This document shows, piece after piece, positions 5,081-5,909 of a stretch of 5,909 nucleotides of DNA. The DNA comes from Bacteroidales bacterium. Lineage in GTDB: Bacteria > Bacteroidota > Bacteroidia > Bacteroidales > UBA932. Positions within the stretch are counted from its first letter, which is position 1. Each line of letters opens with the position of its first letter. The translations under genes were made by a program, and so were the position numbers. The notes under the pieces are model-generated. The model was given only the letters and a program-made list of their open reading frames with translations, searched no databases and was not told the DNA's origin. The DNA lies in contig SFPH01000065.1 of NCBI GenBank assembly GCA_004552115.1, positions 1 through 5,909 of the forward strand, in the 5' to 3' direction.

Positions 5081-5908
5081 TCTGTATTCTGCAGCTCCTA
5101 GTTCCTGTTTTTTTTCTCCATGAAACTGAATTAAGTCAATCAAAGTTCTTGGATGCTCAACACGAACACCCATTGCAAAAGTTTTTGCTTCAAGAGATTC
5201 CGGGGAATTTTTTGCAAGCAAAGTATAAATACTGTCAGCTGAATGCCCTGTTGCCAGAAGAACAGCATCCGCAAAAATACTTTTTATTTCGCCATGATTT
5301 TTTACAACAACGCCTTTTACAATTTTTTCACTGCCGGATTTTTCTAAAATGAAATCAACACATTCAGTATCAAAAAGAAATTCGCCGCCCTGTTGCAAAA
5401 TAAAATTCCGAATGTTGTTTATAATTGCCGGAAGTTTGTCTGTGCCGATATGAGGATGAGCGTCCGTAAGAATTTTTTTGTCCGCCCCGAAATGCTCAAA
5501 GATTTTTAAAATGCCATTTATGTTTCCGCGCTTGTTGCTGCGTGTGTAAAGTTTTCCATCGCTGAAAGTTCCAGCTCCTCCTTCACCAAAACAGTAATTT
5601 GAATTTTCATCGACAATTCCAGTTGTGCTTATCATGGCAATATCGCGTTTACGCTTTGAAGTTTCGCTGCCACGCTCAATTACGACAGGCCTAACTCCAT
5701 GCTCCAAAAGTTTCAGCGCTCCAAAGAGTCCTGCAGGTCCAGAACCGATTATAGCGACAGTTCTTTTTCCATCCGCAATTTTCCATTCAGGCAAAGCAAA
5801 TTCATCAGAAGGATTTTCCCCGATGTAAACTTTATAGCGCAAGAAAAGCTTTATATTTCTATGGCGCGCGTCAATCGATTTTTTTACAAATACAGTTGAA
5901 ATGTCTTT
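5069..5908 (-). CDS. FAD-dependent dehydrogenase fragment (COG2509-like), open at right edge, broken at 5069
   Basis: About 280 residues of an NAD(P)/FAD-dependent oxidoreductase of the uncharacterised COG2509 type are visible, about half of the family's usual 500-540. The frame is open to the window edge. Upstream of a TTG at 5842 it reads VFVKKSIDARHRN and then LRYKVYIGE, which is the family's N-terminal domain, so TTG is not the start and the true start lies outside. The FAD-binding Rossmann motif VAIIGSGPAGLFGALKLLE is at about 5757-5700 with an acidic end at VVIERG. FGEGGAGTFSDGKLYTR follows (about 5587-5540), then LLATGHSAD (about 5260-5230), FAMGVRVEHPRTLIDLIQFH (about 5179-5120) and LGAAEYRLTSQ. 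There the family match ends abruptly, and the C-terminal half, including the remaining FAD-contact residues, is missing. Codon use is AT-rich, unlike every other gene here. The fragment cannot be active as it stands. It could be a gene broken by insertion or an artificial join. Confidence 0.88.
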
Positions 5909-5909
5909 T

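Noticed and set aside
5101..5120. A T-rich run as a terminator near the junction
   Set aside because: The T-run on the plus strand lies inside the dehydrogenase coding sequence (Lys/Glu codons on the minus strand) and no stable stem precedes it.
4439..5842. A single 467-residue fusion protein of dehydrogenase plus a long C-terminal part
   Set aside because: After LTSQ the residues become low-complexity and rich in Gly, Arg, Gln and Asp, typical of a wrong-frame reading of GC-rich DNA, and they overlap two better-supported genes (111-residue protein and SSB) in another frame.

Overview
This window looks like part of a mobile genetic element of Bacteroidota type joined to a piece of an unrelated AT-rich gene. 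All supported genes lie on the minus strand, so they read from right to left. Positions 1 to about 5068 are GC-rich (hand-sampled lines give about 55-68% G+C) and hold a tightly packed mobilization operon. The relaxase and coupling protein are of the MobB/MobC kind found in Bacteroidales conjugative and mobilizable elements, which suggests a gut Bacteroidota host for that part. Positions about 5069-5909 are AT-rich (sampled lines about 32-42% G+C) and hold the front half of an FAD-dependent dehydrogenase of the COG2509 type.

The minus-strand order is: (1) the FAD-dehydrogenase fragment, open at the right window edge and broken off at about 5069; (2) an unrecognised 111-residue protein; (3) a short single-stranded DNA-binding protein without the usual acidic tail; (4) a tiny seven-codon reading frame behind a perfect AGGAGG; (5) a MobB-like relaxase with a GTG start; (6) an unrecognised 142-residue protein; (7) an unrecognised 106-residue protein; (8) a MobC/VirD4-like coupling ATPase with an N-terminal membrane domain; (9) a spacer with a possible Bacteroidota -7 element; (10) a small 55-residue frame; (11) the first ten codons of a further gene, coupled through an ATGA overlap and cut by the left edge.

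The working model is standard. The relaxase nicks and carries one strand of the element. The coupling protein brings this complex to a type IV secretion channel, which is not encoded here. The SSB covers exposed single strands. The small proteins between relaxase and coupling protein are good candidates for relaxosome accessory factors because spacers of 4-12 bases place them in the same transcript.

The main caution is the junction near 5069. The dehydrogenase matches its family right up to it and then stops, and the mobilization genes begin within about a dozen bases. This is either a real insertion or rearrangement boundary or a chimeric assembly join, and the window alone cannot decide. 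No stretch over 300 bases lacks a gene. I saw no tRNA, rRNA, CRISPR array, integrase, transposase or convincing terminator.
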